This document shows positions 6,711 to 12,358 of a DNA stretch of 12,358 nt, piece after piece. The notes under the pieces were generated by a model that ran no database searches, had not been told where the DNA came from, and saw nothing but the letters and a program-made list of their open reading frames with translations. Position 1 is the stretch's first letter. The number at the start of each line of letters is the position of its first letter. Where the stretch lies: contig JACDAK010000176.1 in NCBI GenBank assembly GCA_013695495.1, positions 1 to 12,358 of the forward strand. The letters are read 5' to 3'. This stretch comes from Blastocatellia bacterium (GTDB lineage Bacteria > Acidobacteriota > Blastocatellia > Pyrinomonadales > Pyrinomonadaceae). Position numbers and translations under genes: made by a program.

Positions 6711-8729
6711 TCAATCCGTTATCCGGTAAACTTGATATTCCCCCGACTGCGCCGTTATCGGATACTGCCTGAAAAAATCTTCATTCGGATTCAACGAAGA
6801 ACGCTCCACAGGCGACACGATCACATATTCCACTCCCCACTTCCTCATCAACTCCTTCGCCTGCGGCCCGCCCCCGTATATCGTTTTAATATCCTGCTCG
6901 CGCTCCCTGTAATCGATCCCGTGCGACCCCAAATGGCCCGTGTACCTCATCAGCGACGGCCGTCCCGATAGCACCACCGCCGAGTTATAGGTCGGAGCAT
7001 TCACGAACAACGCATCCCTCTGCGTCGTTGCCTTTATCCTGTCCGCCACCGCGACCGCGTCAGGGCTAAAAACGTTCCAATTGATCTGGCTCGTCGATAC
7101 TCGCCACACATCCAACGCCCCCGCCGCCGTCAGCGAGATCAATAGCACGGCCGCCGCGATCTTATAAGCCGTCGCCTGCCGCCAGAGCCAAGCCAAAAAA
7201 AACGCAATAAAAGCCGCCGAAACCACATACCAATAGACAAGCAGCTTAATGTTGTCCCACGCCCAAGGCGCAAACTTCAACGAGTTCCCCGCAATAAAAA
7301 TAAATACGAACGGCACCAAAAACAGCGCCGCCTTCAGCCCGTCCCGATACGCCGCCGCCACAGGCTTAAGTTTCGCCTTTTTCTTCTTGCTGTCCGGGTC
7401 CGGCTCAACCTCCCGCCGGCCCGATCTGATCAGCAGATAAACCCCCGCAGCTATTGCCGGAATCGCGATCCCGGTATTCTTCACCCAAAACCAAACAAAC
7501 GATTCGCCGCCCTTCTCCCACCCAAAATGCCACGCAAAAAATTCCGTCGCCTTGCTCGAACTCCCCGTCATCGACCAGACCAGCTCCGGCACCGCGACCA
7601 ACCCCACCGAAACGCCAAACACTGCCATCGCAGCAACAAAGTCGGCACGCGGCTTTAGCATCATCAAGAACACGCTGACGATAAAAAGCACCATCAGGCT
7701 GTGCAGATGCACCATCACCAGCAGCCCCGCGAGCAGCCCTATCACTACCAGTCCTCGATTCTCCCGAACGATCCCCGCGAATGACGCCGCCCGGGCGCCA
7801 ACCGCTTCCTCGTCCCGCCGAAACCTCTCCCACAACCGCTCCAGCACCATCAGCGTCAGCGGCATCCCCAATAGCAGCCCCCGCTGCGTTAAGAACAGCG
7901 ACGTCATCGAGTTCCCCCACTGAAACCCTTCTCGGAGCGTGTAATCTCTAGGCATCTGCCCCAAAAATTGAAAGAACCCCGCTGACTGTCCCCACCAACC
8001 CGATAAAAACCACAAAAACCCCAGCCCGCCGCTAAACATCAGCAGCAACGGAGCGATCTTCGCGGCCACCCGGTCACCAACCAGCAAAAATACGAACCGC
8101 TCAAGTATCACTACCAGCGAAAACGCCCACATCACATTCTGCGCATGCATAGCGTCCCTGATGCTGATCCCGAACATCACAAATCCCGCCGTAACAAGGT
8201 CCGCAATAAACGGATACGAAAACGTCGTCCCCGCAAACGAGGGATTCTGCGGCGGGAAATTGTTCCCGTCAACAAACGATGTGATCGCCCCTAGATGAAA
8301 CGGCAGATCCCCGAGGTTGTGTGACCCGCCGGTAAAAATCCCACCGTCCGTAACCATCATCGCCCGGTCAAAAAAGAACAAAAACAGCAAAAAGAACAAC
8401 GTGTAATACGCAAACCGCGCCCCCGCGGCCGAATTCCAAGTTCCAACGCGGTTACGGGCCAACGCCCGCTCCTGTTCAAACGCCGCCCCTGTCGCACCCT
8501 TCCTAAGCAGCACCACCGGCAGCATCGCCAAAACGAACGCTGCTCCCGCCGTCACCGTGCTGAACCCGAACAAGCTCGCCAACACGAACGCCGCCGTCCC
8601 AAATAAAACCGAGCCGACCGCGCACCCGGCCGCCAGCCGCCACAGCAGGCTCGTCTTAGCCGAGAAAAGGTACGTCAGCCCGGCTCCCCCGACCGACAAC
8701 GCCAATATTAAAATTAATGAGAGGATCAT
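6711..8729 (-). CDS. Large polytopic membrane protein, GT-C-like, function unknown
   Basis: This is a 672-residue, strongly hydrophobic protein with perhaps 13-15 membrane segments and a soluble C-terminal tail of about 110 residues. A large loop around residues 125-180 holds conserved-looking HNLGDLPFHLG (with D141) and NNFPPQNPSFAG followed by SYPFIADL. An acidic residue in an early external loop is characteristic of GT-C glycosyltransferases, so a polyprenyl-phosphate-sugar-dependent transferase or flippase-associated role is plausible but inferred. A lysine-rich cytoplasmic loop (DSKKKKAKLK) lies near 428-437. It precedes the Agl23-like gene by 4 bp, which suggests joint work on a surface glycan. 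AGGA lies directly against the ATG (8729), too close for ideal ribosome binding, so the start is only fairly certain. I do not recognise a named family. Confidence 0.82.
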   Translation of the reverse strand: MILSLILILALSVGGAGLTYLFSAKTSLLWRLAAGCAVGSVLFGTAAFVLASLFGFSTVTAGAAFVLAMLPVVLLRKGATGAAFEQERALARNRVGTWNSAAGARFAYYTLFFLLFLFFFDRAMMVTDGGIFTGGSHNLGDLPFHLGAITSFVDGNNFPPQNPSFAGTTFSYPFIADLVTAGFVMFGISIRDAMHAQNVMWAFSLVVILERFVFLLVGDRVAAKIAPLLLMFSGGLGFLWFLSGWWGQSAGFFQFLGQMPRDYTLREGFQWGNSMTSLFLTQRGLLLGMPLTLMVLERLWERFRRDEEAVGARAASFAGIVRENRGLVVIGLLAGLLVMVHLHSLMVLFIVSVFLMMLKPRADFVAAMAVFGVSVGLVAVPELVWSMTGSSSKATEFFAWHFGWEKGGESFVWFWVKNTGIAIPAIAAGVYLLIRSGRREVEPDPDSKKKKAKLKPVAAAYRDGLKAALFLVPFVFIFIAGNSLKFAPWAWDNIKLLVYWYVVSAAFIAFFLAWLWRQATAYKIAAAVLLISLTAAGALDVWRVSTSQINWNVFSPDAVAVADRIKATTQRDALFVNAPTYNSAVVLSGRPSLMRYTGHLGSHGIDYREREQDIKTIYGGGPQAKELMRKWGVEYVIVSPVERSSLNPNEDFFRQYPITAQSGEYQVYRITD

Positions 8730-8864
8730 TCCTATACGCCGAATGGCACACTATAAATTATCTCAAAATGGGGTTTGCACAAAATCAACCGTCCTTACCG
8801 CTTTAGTTTCTCCAACGTGAGCGATAGAATATCAGTTTTCGAAATTTAGCTTTACTTTACCTAT
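8730..8864. promoter_or_regulatory. Divergent intergenic region with promoter-like elements
   Basis: This AT-richer 135-bp gap separates the leftward membrane-protein genes from rightward ychF. On the minus strand, TATAGT (8755-8750) and GATAAT (8762-8757) are -10-like, without a well-placed -35. On the plus strand, TAGAAT (8825-8830) is a 5/6 match to a -10 element, with a weak TTTAGT (8802-8807) 17 bp upstream. Neither start codon has a well-spaced Shine-Dalgarno sequence. Confidence 0.3.
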
Positions 8865-9965
8865 ATGCTCCAGGCAGGAATCGTCGGATTGCCCAACGTT
8901 GGCAAATCAACACTCTTCAACGCTCTAACCGCCCAAGAGGCGGCGCTCGCGGCAAACTACCCCTTCGCCACCATCGAACCCAACGTCGGCGTCGTCGCCG
9001 TCCCGGACGATCGCCTCGCCGTTCTGGAAACGATGAACAAAGCGCAACGCGTCGTCCCCGCGACCGTCGAGTTCGTCGACATTGCCGGCCTTGTCCGCGG
9101 CGCGTCAAAGGGCGAAGGCCTCGGCAACCAGTTCCTCGCCAACATCCGCGAGACCGATGCCGTCATCCAGGTCGTCCGATGTTTCGAAGACGACAACATC
9201 ATCCACGTCGAAGGCTCCGTCGACCCCATCCGCGATATCGAGACCATCCAGATCGAACTCGCACTCGCGGACCTTGCGTCCGTCGAAAAACGAAAGGAAA
9301 AAGCCGCACGCTCCGCCAAATCCGGCGACAAAGAGGCCAGCCGCGAGATCGCCATCATCGAAAAGATCCTCCCCGTGCTCGAAGAGGGCCGCGCAGCCCG
9401 CTCCGCCGACCTCACCGACGACGAACGCATCGCCCTCCGCCGCTGGTTCCTCCTAACCAGCAAGCCGACCATCTACGCCGCCAACGTCGACGAAGCCACT
9501 CTAGCCGACCCCGAAAGTAATCCCCACGTGCAAAAGGTGATAGCACATGCAAGATCCGAGAACGCCGACATCGTCCCCATCTGCGCCAAGCTCGAGGCCG
9601 AACTAGTCGCACTCGACGCCGCCGAACGCGGCGAATATCTCCGCGACCTCGGCCTCGAATCCTCCGGCGTCGATAAGCTCATTAAAGCCGCTTATCACAT
9701 GCTCGGCCTCATGAGCTATCTCACCGCCGGCGAAAAAGAGGTCCGCGCATGGACCATCCCTGTCGGCACCCGCGCACCCCAAGCAGCCGGCGCCATCCAC
9801 ACCGACTTCGAACGCGGCTTCATCCGCGCCGAGATCGTCTCATACGACGACCTCATCGCCTCCGGCTCAATGAACGCCGCCAAAGAAAAAGGCCTAGTCC
9901 GTCTCGAAGGCAAGGATTACGTAATGAAAGAAGGCGATGTCGTTAATTTCCGATTTAACGTGTAA
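8865..9965 (+). CDS. ychF: YchF/OLA1-type ribosome-associated nucleotidase
   Basis: This is a full-length (366-residue) universal YchF protein, a P-loop NTPase of the Obg-HflX superfamily. Members bind ribosomes and often prefer ATP, and they are linked to translation and stress control. G1 GLPNVGKST is at 8-16, switch I/G2 lies around NYPFATIEPNVG (31-42), and G3 DIAGLVRGASKGEGLGNQF is at 72-90. The YchF-specific NVDE in place of NKxD is at 207-210, which explains the relaxed base specificity. A helical coiled-coil arm spans about 130-195. The C-terminal TGS domain runs from about 280, with RAWTIPVGTRAPQAAGAIH and the family ending GDVVNFRFNV. The length and both ends match the family, so the ATG at 8865 is secure despite the absence of a Shine-Dalgarno sequence. 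It is transcribed alone or from a weak promoter in the divergent region. Confidence 0.98.
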   Translation: MLQAGIVGLPNVGKSTLFNALTAQEAALAANYPFATIEPNVGVVAVPDDRLAVLETMNKAQRVVPATVEFVDIAGLVRGASKGEGLGNQFLANIRETDAVIQVVRCFEDDNIIHVEGSVDPIRDIETIQIELALADLASVEKRKEKAARSAKSGDKEASREIAIIEKILPVLEEGRAARSADLTDDERIALRRWFLLTSKPTIYAANVDEATLADPESNPHVQKVIAHARSENADIVPICAKLEAELVALDAAERGEYLRDLGLESSGVDKLIKAAYHMLGLMSYLTAGEKEVRAWTIPVGTRAPQAAGAIHTDFERGFIRAEIVSYDDLIASGSMNAAKEKGLVRLEGKDYVMKEGDVVNFRFNV

Positions 9966-9982
9966 CTGATTTCTGATATAAT
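9955..9982 (+). promoter_or_regulatory. Promoter of the CPMK-repeat protein gene
   Basis: A perfect TATAAT -10 lies at 9977-9982. A 4/6-match -35 TTAACG (9955-9960) sits 16 bp upstream, overlapping the last codons of ychF. The expected transcription start is about 9989-9990, inside the palindrome that follows. This is the best promoter in the window. Confidence 0.6.
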
Positions 9983-9987
9983 TCTCG

Positions 9988-10007
9988 TGTTTGCAAATTC
10001 GCAAACA
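9988..10007. promoter_or_regulatory. 18/20 palindrome at the predicted transcription start (possible operator)
   Basis: TGTTTGC and GCAAACA form perfect 7-bp arms around AAATTC. Over the full 20 bp, 18 positions are symmetric (TGTTTGCRAATTYGCAAACA). It begins 5 bp after the TATAAT, which is where a repressor operator would sit. It could instead form a small hairpin at the mRNA 5' end. No T-run follows, so it is not a terminator of ychF. Confidence 0.5.
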
Positions 10008-10048
10008 TCTATCGAACCTGCACGTTAACAAAACGATCAAACTTATAC

Positions 10049-10052
10049 GGAG
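10049..10052 (+). promoter_or_regulatory. Shine-Dalgarno GGAG fixing the start at 10060
   Basis: GGAG lies 7 nt before the ATG at 10060. It supports this start over the in-frame TTG at 9991, which would add 23 residues ahead of a normal signal peptide and would lie on top of the palindrome. Confidence 0.75.
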
Positions 10053-10059
10053 TAATATT

Positions 10060-10461
10060 ATGAAAACTAGATTATTGATCATTGTTGCGATCATGTCGGT
10101 TCTCGGTCTTTCAGCTGCTGCCTTCGCTCTAAATCAAAGTTCGTCCACAACGCCCACGGCAGTCGCCGACTGTTGTAAGAAAGATGGCGATCATGCCTGT
10201 CCGATGAAGGCCAAAAGCATGGGCCATGACATGCACAAGGATGAGAACGGCGTGAAATCTTGCCCCATGAAAAAGGGTGGCGCCGCCTCCTCCGCCGATG
10301 CTAAAGGGTGCTGCGCATGCTGCACCGATTCCTGCCCGATGAAGAGAGACGGCGCTGTCGTAAAAACTGCCAGCACCGAAGACGATAAGAAATGCCGCGG
10401 CTGTGACTGCTGTGCTGGCAAAGAAGGCCGCAAGAACCATGCCGATCACACAGAAGCATAA
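10060..10461 (+). CDS. Small exported Cys/Met/His-rich protein with three CPMK motifs (putative metal binding)
   Basis: The protein has 133 residues. A Sec signal peptide covers about 1-24 (MKTR, hydrophobic core, cleavage near AFA-LN). The mature part is about 110 residues with 13 cysteines, several His/Met pairs and almost no hydrophobic core. CPMK occurs at 47-50, 68-71 and 92-95. Other clusters are CC (38-39), CCACC (84-88), CRGCDCC (112-118), MGHDMH (54-59) and HADH (127-130). Such ligand density is typical of periplasmic or surface proteins that bind soft metals such as Cu(I), Hg or Ag; this is inference, and no named family is recognised. It has its own promoter, a palindrome at the start site and a strong Shine-Dalgarno sequence, which suggests regulated, high expression. 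It ends 24 bp before a hairpin terminator and precedes a thiol-redox gene. Codon use is less GC-biased than in neighbouring genes. Confidence 0.88.
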   Translation: MKTRLLIIVAIMSVLGLSAAAFALNQSSSTTPTAVADCCKKDGDHACPMKAKSMGHDMHKDENGVKSCPMKKGGAASSADAKGCCACCTDSCPMKRDGAVVKTASTEDDKKCRGCDCCAGKEGRKNHADHTEA

Positions 10462-10485
10462 ACTACCTTTAATATGACAGATCAT

Positions 10486-10523
10486 GGGAGTAGTCGTTCA
10501 TTCGCTGCTCCCTCTTATTTTTT
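10486..10523 (+). terminator. Rho-independent terminator abutting the next start codon
   Basis: The stem GGGAGTAG (10486-10493) pairs with CTGCTCCC (10505-10512) over 8 bp with one T-G wobble and an 11-nt loop. It is followed by the T-rich tract TCTTATTTTTT ending at 10523. The next gene's ATG begins at 10524, so this element either ends the upstream transcript or attenuates read-through into the TlpA-like gene. Confidence 0.8.
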
Positions 10524-11414
10524 ATGCGTTCGATAATCCTGCTCCTATTCGTCATCTCAGTGGCAGTCGCCGGCTTCGCCCAGCCGCCCACAAAAACGAC
10601 TCTCCGCGGTCAGATGGTCTGCTCCGTCTGCTGGACTGAGACCGACGACCGCAAGAAGGTCCCCTACGGCACCGCCGCAGACATGGACTGCGCCCTCGAA
10701 TGTTCCGAAATGGACATCCCACAGGCGCTCGCCGTCGAAGACGAAAAAGGATTCACCCTCTACGTCCTCGAACCCGGTACCTACAAACCCGACGGCAAAG
10801 ATTTCCTCGCCCTCGTCCCCAAAATGGTCGAGATCACCGGAACTCTCCGCACCGAGAACAACAAACGCATCCTTAAAGTCGATGCGCTGCGAGTCCTCGC
10901 CGACGCACCGCCGAAACCCGTGCCTGCGTCCAACGATGCATCGCTTACTCTCAGGGATCTTACCGGCACCGAACAATCTCTCGCCGCCTATCGCGGCCGC
11001 GTTGTGGTCCTCAACTTCTGGGCCACCTGGTGCGAACCCTGCCGGGCCGAAATGCCCGACCTCGCTGCCATCCAGAACGAATACGCAGCTCTCGGCGTCC
11101 AGGTCATCGGCGCCTCCAGCGACCCCATGTCCGATTCCGCCAAGGTCCTCAAGTTCATTCGCGAATACAAAGTCAACTTCCCCGTCTGGCTTGGCGCCAA
11201 CACCCCCGATATGCAGCGCTTCGGCCTTGGCGAGGTCCTCCCCGCCACCGCCATCATCGACCGCACCGGCAAAATAGTCTGGCGCGAGATCGGCATCATC
11301 AAGCCCGCCGAACTCCGCGAACAGCTCGACGCCCTTCTCCTTCCAGACGTCGAAGCCTCCGCAAAAGAAGCTCGGGCAACCCGGCGCCAAAACGCCTCGC
11401 TCGTCCCCGCCTGA
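10524..11414 (+). CDS. TlpA-family thiol-disulfide oxidoreductase with an extra Cys-rich N-terminal domain
   Basis: This is a 296-residue exported redox protein. The signal peptide covers about 1-19 (MRSIILLLFV...AGFA-Q). An N-terminal domain of about 105 residues (about 24-127) carries CSVC (33-36) and DCALEC (55-60), then a beta-rich segment ending EITGTLRTENNKRILKV, which looks OB-fold-like. A TlpA/ResA-type thioredoxin domain follows (about 138-272), with the catalytic WATWCEPC (active cysteines C170 and C173), FPVW at 219-222 and the cis-proline in LPATAII (P240). The tail (about 275-296) is low-complexity. TlpA proteins act as membrane-anchored or periplasmic reductants, for example in cytochrome c maturation; here the neighbour suggests a role in metal or thiol handling (inference). 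The start has no Shine-Dalgarno and touches the terminator T-run, but the signal peptide supports it. Confidence 0.9.
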   Translation: MRSIILLLFVISVAVAGFAQPPTKTTLRGQMVCSVCWTETDDRKKVPYGTAADMDCALECSEMDIPQALAVEDEKGFTLYVLEPGTYKPDGKDFLALVPKMVEITGTLRTENNKRILKVDALRVLADAPPKPVPASNDASLTLRDLTGTEQSLAAYRGRVVVLNFWATWCEPCRAEMPDLAAIQNEYAALGVQVIGASSDPMSDSAKVLKFIREYKVNFPVWLGANTPDMQRFGLGEVLPATAIIDRTGKIVWREIGIIKPAELREQLDALLLPDVEASAKEARATRRQNASLVPA

Positions 11415-11428
11415 CCGGTCTGACCGGG
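11411..11428. repeat. Tandem 9-bp duplication carrying the TlpA stop codon twice
   Basis: CTGACCGGT is followed directly by CTGACCGGG. The first copy contains the stop TGA of the TlpA-like gene (11412-11414). The second copy contains another TGA in the same frame (11421-11423). Confidence 0.8.
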
Positions 11429-11437
11429 CGAAGGCCA

Positions 11438-11456
11438 GGCTGTCCGGGGGACGGCC
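11438..11456 (+). other. Strong GC hairpin after the TlpA-like gene
   Basis: GGCTGTCC (11438-11445) pairs with GGACGGCC (11449-11456) over 8 bp with one T-G wobble and a GGG loop. No T-run follows, so it is not an intrinsic terminator. It may protect the 3' end, cause Rho-dependent pausing, or be incidental in GC-rich DNA. Confidence 0.5.
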
Positions 11457-11519
11457 GATAACCCTAAGAAATTCACCGCCGGCATACGGCTCATCAGCGG
11501 CCAAGTTGATCGGGCCGCG

Positions 11520-11969
11520 GTGCGCTCAACCCTGATCTACCGCCTCCATCCCCGTTTCCACGTGGGCATCGAATACAACCCAAAGGTCGGCGAGGTCCAC
11601 CCGCTCATCACTTTCATCGCTGTAACGGAAACCATTAACCGTCTCGCCGTCATCCTCGGCATCAGCTCTGATCGCATCGGCACGCCCAGCGGCACCAGCG
11701 TTTATGCAACCGTCAGCAAAGACCTACAACACTGGACCGGCCTCCCCATCGCCCCCTACGCCGGCGTCGTCTACGGCTCCTACGAAAAGAAATTCCGGCC
11801 CATCGGCGGCCTCAACGTCCGCCTCCCCTACAACGTCACGGCCCTTATGCAATTCGACGGCGTCAAACTCCACCCCAGCCTCACCCACACATTCAACGAC
11901 ACCCACGCCCTAACCTTCCTAATGATCCAAGCCAAAAATCCCGGCTTCACCTACACCTTCTCCTTCTAA
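11520..11969 (+). CDS. Outer-membrane beta-barrel-like protein, 5' end uncertain or truncated
   Basis: The only standard in-frame start is GTG 11520, giving 149 residues. The sequence has alternating polar/hydrophobic strands with glycine-rich turns, such as LIYRLHPRFHVGIEYNP (5-21), and ends in the aromatic FTYTFSF, a typical barrel C-terminal signal. No signal peptide is present, which a barrel would need. Protein-like sequence continues upstream in the same frame (NPKKFTAGIRLISGQVDRAA, 11460-11519) with no ATG, GTG or TTG, back to TGA at 11421. This frame is also that of the TlpA-like gene, separated by two stops. It is therefore either a fragment of a larger lost gene or a gene with a non-standard start. 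The family is not recognised; a role in outer-membrane transport is only a guess. Confidence 0.6.
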   Translation: MRSTLIYRLHPRFHVGIEYNPKVGEVHPLITFIAVTETINRLAVILGISSDRIGTPSGTSVYATVSKDLQHWTGLPIAPYAGVVYGSYEKKFRPIGGLNVRLPYNVTALMQFDGVKLHPSLTHTFNDTHALTFLMIQAKNPGFTYTFSF

Positions 11970-11985
11970 CCCACCCCTAACTTCT

Positions 11986-12039
11986 CAGACTTACCAGACT
12001 GACCTAGACTCCCTAGACTTTCTAGACTTCCTAGACTTC
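11986..12039. repeat. Six-unit 9-bp tandem repeat, consensus CTAGACTTC
   Basis: Six contiguous in-phase units are CAGACTTAC, CAGACTGAC, CTAGACTCC, CTAGACTTT, CTAGACTTC and CTAGACTTC. A possible seventh, degraded unit (CTAACTTCT) precedes them at 11977. The units become more uniform toward the tRNA gene. The array lies in non-coding DNA between the barrel-like ORF and tRNA-Glu. Confidence 0.9.
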
Positions 12040-12060
12040 CCCGACCGATTTCAGTAGAAT
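12032..12060 (+). promoter_or_regulatory. Promoter of tRNA-Glu, -35 supplied by the tandem repeat
   Basis: The -10 TAGAAT (12055-12060, 5/6 match) has TAGACT (12032-12037, 4/6 match to TTGACA) exactly 17 bp upstream. The predicted start, around 12067, is about 5 nt before the mature tRNA 5' end. The -35 is part of the last 9-bp repeat unit. Confidence 0.5.
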
Positions 12061-12071
12061 TATCCCTTCCC

Positions 12072-12146
12072 GGCGCCTTCGTCTATCGGTTAGGACGCAA
12101 GATTCTCATTCTTGAAAGAGGGGTTCGATTCCCCTAGGCGCTACCA
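12072..12146 (+). tRNA. trnE(ctc): tRNA-Glu (anticodon CTC), CCA encoded
   Basis: The full cloverleaf can be drawn. Acceptor GGCGCCT (12072-12078) pairs with AGGCGCT (with one G-U at the end). The D-arm GTCTATCGGTTAGGAC is typical of tRNA-Glu. Anticodon stem CAAGA/TCTTG has the loop TTCTCAT (12103-12109), so the anticodon is CTC (12105-12107), reading GAG. The variable loop has 4 nt. T-stem AGGGG/CCCCT has the loop TTCGATT. Discriminator A is followed by genomic CCA. Confidence 0.97.
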
Positions 12147-12319
12147 CCTAATCTGCTTCCGTCGATTTTCATTTGCGTCTTCTTTTTTGCGTCTCCGCGT
12201 CCTCGAGGCCAATTTTCTGCAAAGCGGTGATAATGTGGAGAGTATCTCCGAAAACAACTAAAGCCGCCAACTGTAACTCACTCACAGCCAACGACTTATA
12301 ATCGTCCAAAAATAAAGCA

Positions 12320-12358
12320 TGGTGCCCTCGGTAGGATTCGAACCTACAGCCAACAGAT
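12320..12358 (-). tRNA. tRNA, 3' half only (runs off the window), isotype undetermined
   Basis: On the minus strand the sequence shows the 3' anticodon-stem strand TCTGT (12357-12353), the variable region TGGCT, T-stem GTAGG/CCTAC with loop TTCGAAT, the acceptor 3' strand CGAGGGC, discriminator A and encoded CCA (12322-12320). The anticodon lies beyond the window end. The visible stem would fit a tRNA-Lys-like gene, but this cannot be decided. It converges with tRNA-Glu. The 173 bp between them hold no gene or clear terminator. Confidence 0.92.

Noticed and set aside
9991..10059. TTG at 9991 as start of the CPMK protein
   Set aside because: It lies inside the palindrome at the predicted transcription start. 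ATG 10060 has GGAG at good spacing and begins a normal signal peptide.
10129..10485. Minus-strand frame opposite the CPMK protein with hydrophobic stretches
   Set aside because: The plus strand has the promoter, Shine-Dalgarno, signal peptide and terminator. The antisense frame has none of these and its Ala/Phe/Gly content mirrors the sense codons.
11412..11456. TGA followed by a hairpin with a G loop, resembling a bacterial SECIS element
   Set aside because: The geometry is roughly compatible, but two TGA codons would have to be read, the joined product (periplasmic thioredoxin plus a barrel fragment) makes no sense, and no catalytic Cys/Sec context is present.
11986..12039. Repeat array as a CRISPR
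   Set aside because: The units are 9 bp, contiguous and without spacers, so this is a simple tandem repeat.

Overview
The window is bacterial chromosomal DNA, GC-rich, with strong C/G preference at third codon positions and mostly weak or absent Shine-Dalgarno sequences. The gene content and style (LytS-type kinase with a LytTR-type regulator, a TIGR03663/Agl23-like membrane protein, a stand-alone HerA-like ATPase, a secreted Cys/Met-rich protein beside a TlpA-like protein) would fit an acidobacterium of the Blastocatellia/Pyrinomonadales kind. That placement is an inference from gene style, not a demonstrated assignment.

Layout. 1-3078 is read leftward. An intact succinylglutamate desuccinylase/aspartoacylase-family hydrolase (1915-3078) is followed by the decayed remnant of a GCS2-type glutamate-cysteine ligase-like gene (1355-1857), then a LytS/YehU-type sensor histidine kinase (193-1293), whose stop overlaps the start of a response regulator cut by the window edge (1-196). 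3122-4831 is read rightward and encodes a HerA/DUF87-type ATPase. 4871-8729 is read leftward and holds two large polytopic membrane proteins 4 bp apart. The downstream one carries the DE and HGP signature of the TIGR03663/Agl23 GT-C-like family. From 8865 everything up to the tRNA-Glu gene reads rightward: the universal GTPase YchF; a promoter with a perfect TATAAT and an 18/20 palindrome; a small exported Cys/Met/His-rich protein with three CPMK motifs; a hairpin terminator whose T-run touches the next start codon; a TlpA-like thioredoxin with an extra Cys-rich N-terminal domain; and a short outer-membrane-barrel-like ORF whose 5' end looks incomplete. The end of the window holds a six-unit 9-bp tandem repeat that supplies a -35-like element for a tRNA-Glu(CTC) gene, and the 3' part of another tRNA on the opposite strand. 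The 173 bp between the two tRNAs shows no gene.

How the genes may work together. The most interesting block is 9955-11969: a probably regulated, exported, metal-ligand-rich small protein next to a periplasmic thiol-redox protein and a barrel-like remnant. This suggests an envelope metal or thiol-stress module (inference). The second point of interest is the broken ligase next to an intact aspartoacylase-like hydrolase, which suggests that a two-gene ligase/hydrolase function has lost its ligase. I did not find a phage, CRISPR array, insertion sequence or clear defence system.
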